Shown: positions 60,183 through 64,000 of the stretch, piece by piece
How positions within the stretch are numbered: the stretch's first letter is position 1
Layout: every line of letters begins with the position of its first letter
Source of the DNA: Rhabdornis inornatus
Lineage: Eukaryota > Chordata > Aves > Passeriformes > Rhabdornithidae
Reading direction: 5' to 3'
DNA: 64,000 bases
Assembly: GCA_013397075.1 (NCBI GenBank)
Contig: VWZS01000175.1
Location: 623,689-687,688 of the forward strand
Program-made: the position numbers and the translations under genes
Notes under the pieces: generated by a model
The model's database searches: none
What the model was told of the DNA's origin: nothing
The model's input: only the letters and a program-made list of their open reading frames with translations

Positions 60183-60869
60183 AGTAAGCTCTTACCCTCT
60201 GGATCTGCCCAGGCAAGGTTTTGGCAGAATCAGCTTTCCCTTTGCTTTTTCAGCCATGGAATAACCAGGTGGAGCACAACTGACTGGGGAAATGCAGCAT
60301 TTCACCCTTCTCACCAGGGACAGCTTTGTGAGGTCTGGTCTGGGGCAGATTTTATTGTGTATAATTGTAGGCTTTTGTCTTCCAAAATATCCCAAATAGC
60401 AGCTTCATCTGAGCATGGAAAGTGGAGGCATCTTGCAGGCATATATTTTTAACATAGACTGGTTTTTTAAATAATCCAAGGAAGGTTTGTCCTGTGGGAT
60501 GAGGATTAATATCCACAGGGTTTGACCTGTGGTATCACATACTGTTAAAGGCAGTAGATTCTCCTTGAGAGACACCTGTCTTCCTCAAAGAGCAGAAATG
60601 CTCAACAATTCCCCATCTTCTTGCACTTTTCCCTCATTCAACTGACCAAAGTATTCACATTTCCCACCTCCTTTGGAAAGAGGAGAATTGTAATGCAGAC
60701 AGAGAGGTGCTGGTGTCCTGAAAATCCTTCCACATATTAAAGGTATAAGCAAAATTTGAGATACAAGATAGAAATTTCAGAATGGTGCCAGCTTTCAAAC
60801 ACACAAGAAAATTAGTAAATAATGGGTTGTATCCATTACAGTCTGTCTAAATTTCCTTCAGCAGCTCCG

Positions 60870-61110
60870 GGGTGGGCTGTGGAGAGGCTGGAAAGTGGCT
60901 GATTGCAAAATGGAATATCTGGGGAGATCAGATGGAAACGTGTGGGGAACTCACAAAGGATCAGTGGAACAGAGAATGCAAAAGGCAGAAAAGGAAGATG
61001 AGGGAGATAGGACTGAGAGGAAAAACAGCCAGGAGGCAGATCTGTGGGAAGATCCTGGAAGGGATCAGTCAGGTAGGAACCAGACAGAGGGAAAGATGAA
61101 GTGTTGGTCT
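60870..61110 (+). other. Purine-rich block
   Basis: Plus-strand sequence strongly enriched in A and G, with GAGGA/GGAAG motifs (for example GGCAGAAAAGGAAGATGAGG near 60984). It is open in one plus frame for 85 codons (60895-61152), giving a charged Lys/Glu-rich peptide, and contains GATCAGTCAGGTAGGAACC near 61063, a splice-donor-like site. It could be an exon of a long non-coding RNA or simply purine-skewed sequence. I cannot decide. Confidence 0.35.
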
Positions 61111-61580
61111 GGAATGTGCAGAAAAGCAAAAAATACCGAGCACTTAGGGTAATTAGCTCTTCTCGAAGTCTGTAGAAGTTTATCTGCCATTCCTGTTTTC
61201 CTGCAGTTCTATCCAAGTGGGAGAGCTGAGGAGTTTGTTTGCTGGAGATTTTATTCCTCATTTTGAGGGGAGGTTGACGTTTCTGGTAGATCTGCAGCTG
61301 TAAAATGTTCATGGGTGATTTGGCCAAAAAAAGCTGTGCCTAAATCCCCTGTGAAGCTGTCCTGGCCTGACCCTGCTGCCAGCGTGGGATAACTCCCCGT
61401 TGGTGTCTGCAGTCATGTCTTGCCCAATCTTGTTTTTAATGTCTCGGGAAATTGGCCTTTTATCACTTCCTAAGGCAAATTCCTTCACAGGATAACAAAG
61501 CTCACTTGGGGAAGGCTTTCTGCTCAGATCCAGGGACAGGCTTGCAAATGGAAAACTTTTTCTTATGTTAAACATGAATT

Positions 61581-61620
61581 CTGAATATTTTTATTATTTT
61601 CTGAATATTTTATTATTCAG
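61581..61620. repeat. Two-copy 20-bp AT-rich tandem repeat
   Basis: CTGAATATTTTTATTATTTT is followed by CTGAATATTTTATTATTCAG. The second copy is itself a short palindrome (CTGAATA/TATTCAG). Confidence 0.88.
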
Positions 61621-62595
61621 ACTTCTAGCTCCTTCTCAAACATCTCCTTGTTCTTCTTGCTGTTCTGGGTATCCTGCAGTGAGATCAGAATTCCAGTCAC
61701 ATTCATTTTTCTACCAGAAAAAAGGAAATTACTCCTGATTGTATAAATAATTGTGTAAATTTGGTATACCATCGGGGTGTAGAATGAGCCCAATGCATGA
61801 TACAAAGGATGCCCATGAAGAAGACACTTGGAATTTTTGTCTGCATGTTTTAATGGGACTTATTTCCTACCTTAAAAAGAGTGGGATTTCCATCTCTGCC
61901 CTAAAAGAAGGTCCATCCCAGGCCATACTTCCACTGGATGTGTCCATTCCTCCACTCAGCATCCATGCATTCCTCGTGCTCTGGAGTCTGGCAAGCAGAA
62001 TATCCTCATTTCTAGCCTTATTTTGCTCTCTCCTTTTTTCTGTACAACAGATTTATTCCCCACTAAAATTTTCAATTCTTTCTGGCCTTGATGTCATCTC
62101 AGTTATCTTCTCTTTTTGACTTACAGTCTCTGGTTCATCTTACAAATGCAGGTACAGCTTTTGTAAACCTTCCTGAAGTTTATTTAATCACAAAGATTTT
62201 ACAAGGCCTGACGTGCAAAATTCACTCCACACTTGTGCAATGTGGTGATAAAATCAGATCTTGGCCAACTTCTCCGTGGGAAGTGTGTTTGAATACACTT
62301 TACTTGGCTTTTCACAGCCTGTTGTGACTTCTCATTAAACTTAAACCCAATGTTTCTTAATAGGTTGGAACAGATAATTATCTTGCCAGTGTTAAGAAGA
62401 GTCATCATTCATCTGGAATGATTCCATGGATAAATACAACCTAAATGGGATAATGGCTCTGTCTGCTGGTCACATTTCTCAGGCTGACTCTTCTTCCAAA
62501 CAAATCTGATCGTTCAAGTTAAAGCTGGGCATTAGGGAAATTTTAAGAAGTAAGAATTAGTTTTTAAACTCCACATTCAAAATTCATCTGCAGTA

Positions 62596-62804
62596 TTGTC
62601 AGGACAAGAAGAAATTACCTCAGGTTGTGCCAGGGAAGGGTCAGGTTGGACATCAGGAGGAATTTTTCTCGTGGAAGGGGTGGTCAGGCCTTGGAAGGGG
62701 CTGAGTCCCCATCCCTGGAGGTGTCCAAGGGATGTCAGGGCTGGTTTGGAGTTGATGACCTTGGAGGGTTTTTCCAACCTCAGAAATCCTGTGATTCTGT
62801 GATC
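62596..62804 (+). mobile_element. CR1 LINE fragment, second 3'-end type (about 210 bp)
   Basis: A plus-strand CR1 3' end. Landmarks are CTCAGGTTGTGCCAGGGAAG near 62620, GGGTCAGGTTGGACATCAGG, GGAAGGGGTGGTCAGGCCTT near 62675, CATCCCTGGAGGTGTCCAAG, GTTGATGACCTTGGAGGGTT near 62752, and the tail AATCCTGTGATTCTGTGATC. Compared with the 59.8-kb copy it lacks the GCACTCAGTGCTCTGGG block. Confidence 0.92.
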
Positions 62805-64000
62805 TAAAATAGGGAGTTTTTTCTCCCTGTTTTGAAGATGTGACAGCAAATGGGCAAGTCTGTTCCAGTGCCTCAAATGCTGTGAGCAAATCCCTGACTC
62901 ATCCCTTCGCAGGGCTGGCTGGGAACTCACCTGGAATGATGCCAGAGCTTTTCCAAGGGGAGGTGGCACCACTCTCACTTTCATGCCCAGCAATCCTGAC
63001 TCATCTCAGGTAGAAATGGAATTCAGGGATGTCACCTGGACCTTTTTTTTCTGGGATGTTTTATTTTCCTGCATCGGGGTGCTTTGTTCCTACACGCTGT
63101 AGCTGCTCTGTGAGTTCCCTTCAATCAAATAAAGTGTTTACTATGGGCACAGTGATGCTTTGCTCTTCTTTGGAACTTGAATTGAGGAATACCAGAAAAT
63201 CACCAGCCTGCAGAACTTCCACAAATAGGAAAGTTTGGTTTTCTAATGTGGTTTCTCCTGTAGATGAGCTGATGGGTGTCTGCTCTGAGACTCATGGCCA
63301 TGTTTTCAAAGCCTGGTTAAGAAAACATCAATATGAACACTCTGGAGTTTAAAATAGCAGAATACTGCATGTGGTCATAGTGTTGTCAGTTGTGGAGTTT
63401 TAAATAACAAGTGCTGCATGTGGTCACAGTGTTGTTAGTACTTTCTGTTTAATTTTGGTTAATGTGTGTTACCTGTTGGCACAATACAGTTGTTTTGTGG
63501 GCTCTTCATACTAAAATATTTCCAGGTGAGCCAAAGTAGCTGCAGAAAATCCACTGTGGAGTGCCAAAAGTGAGAGTGTGACTGAGGGAACCACTGTCTG
63601 TGGGTTTGAGCTGTGCCTGTGGACACAGGGATGAACCAGTTTGATCCCAGTCTTGGAAGGGTTTTAGCACAGGAATTGTCCCATTTCTTGGCTAGGAGAG
63701 CTGGAAGGGTGAGGAGGGATAGGGAACCAAGCATCCCAACCTCTGGTACAGCCTGACACCCACAGCTCCTGGGCAGTGTTTGGCCACTGGTTCTTTGTCA
63801 CCTACCTCCTATGACAGCAATATTGCCACTGGATCTGCTTTTCTGTCCTTAAACCCTGCAAGTTTAAGCCATGTGGCCCCAAAAATTTGGGTTAGAGAAG
63901 GGTTGTGTGGGTTGGACAAGCTCAGCTGTTGATTAAAAGCAGAGAATGAGAAGGGATGGACCCAGTGGGCCAAAATCTGAGCTGGTGCCACCGCTGGCTG
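62805..64000. other. Non-coding stretch without recognised gene
   Basis: Unique-looking sequence with one 49-50-bp duplication at 63.34 kb. Short chance frames only, up to the end of the window. Confidence 0.6.
63341..63439. repeat. Two-copy tandem duplication of 49-50 bp
   Basis: The segment from TCTGGAGTTTAAAATAGCAG to TGTTGTCAGT (63341-63390) is followed by a diverged copy from TGTGGAGTTTTAAATAACAA to TGTTGTTAGT (63391-63439). The block CTGCATGTGGTCA is shared without change. The divergence suggests an older event than the arrays at 45-55 kb. Confidence 0.9.

Larger units (their letters stand above)
60183..62595. other. Non-coding stretch; purine-rich block and small duplication
   Basis: No credible gene. 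The 163-codon minus-strand frame (60836-61327) is the pyrimidine strand of the purine-rich block and has no recognised domain. Confidence 0.6.

Noticed and set aside
1..64000. CRISPR arrays, prokaryotic operons, endogenous retroviral genes or LTR pairs
   Set aside because: No regularly spaced identical repeats with unique spacers, no retroviral frame and no paired long terminal repeats were seen. The tandem arrays have no spacers.

Overview
The window looks like non-coding DNA from a bird, most likely a passerine. The evidence is some 18 short copies of the avian CR1 LINE, nearly all keeping only the 3' end, on both strands, with tails such as ATTCTGTGATTCTG. No mammalian-type Alu or L1, bacterial operon or ribosome-binding-site structure is visible. 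I found no open frame that I can defend as a protein-coding gene. The longest frames are read-throughs of CR1 copies, minisatellites or a pentanucleotide array, or chance frames without recognisable domains. I also recognise no tRNA, rRNA or small nuclear RNA gene. The window is therefore intergenic or lies within a very long intron; the sequence alone does not say which.

Layout. 1-14 kb: unique sequence with CR1 pieces near 5.3 and 8.0 kb, AT/GT and poly-A runs, two small three-copy tandem repeats (9.7 and 11.5 kb), and a CpG-retaining, palindrome-rich segment at 13.3-13.95 kb that resembles a cis-regulatory element. 14-28.3 kb: mostly unique sequence with CR1 copies at 14.3, 22.8, 23.3, 25.9 and 28.0 kb. 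28.3-45 kb: unique sequence with a cluster of palindromes at 31.4 kb, AT-rich MEF2-like sites at 34.8 kb, five CR1 pieces and a (TTCCC)n tract. 45.5-55.6 kb is the tandem-repeat-rich part. It holds a 58-bp minisatellite built from two 29-bp halves (45.5 kb), a pentanucleotide array that changes TTCTA to TCCTA to TCCCA (50.06 kb), an octamer array inside a fold-back CR1 pair (53.2 kb), and a ~1-kb minisatellite with higher-order structure (54.6-55.56 kb). 55.6-59.1 kb contains the best candidates for conserved non-coding regulatory elements: dense CpG in AT-rich surroundings, with TAAT and inverted CAATTAA motifs. 59.8-64 kb has two more CR1 copies, a purine-rich block and small duplications.

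There are no genes here whose joint function can be described. The content is a record of CR1 retroposition, tandem-repeat growth (several arrays with G-tracts suited to quadruplex formation on the minus strand), and a few islands that may be enhancers of a developmental gene outside the window. Conservation of those islands cannot be judged from one sequence and is marked as inference throughout.
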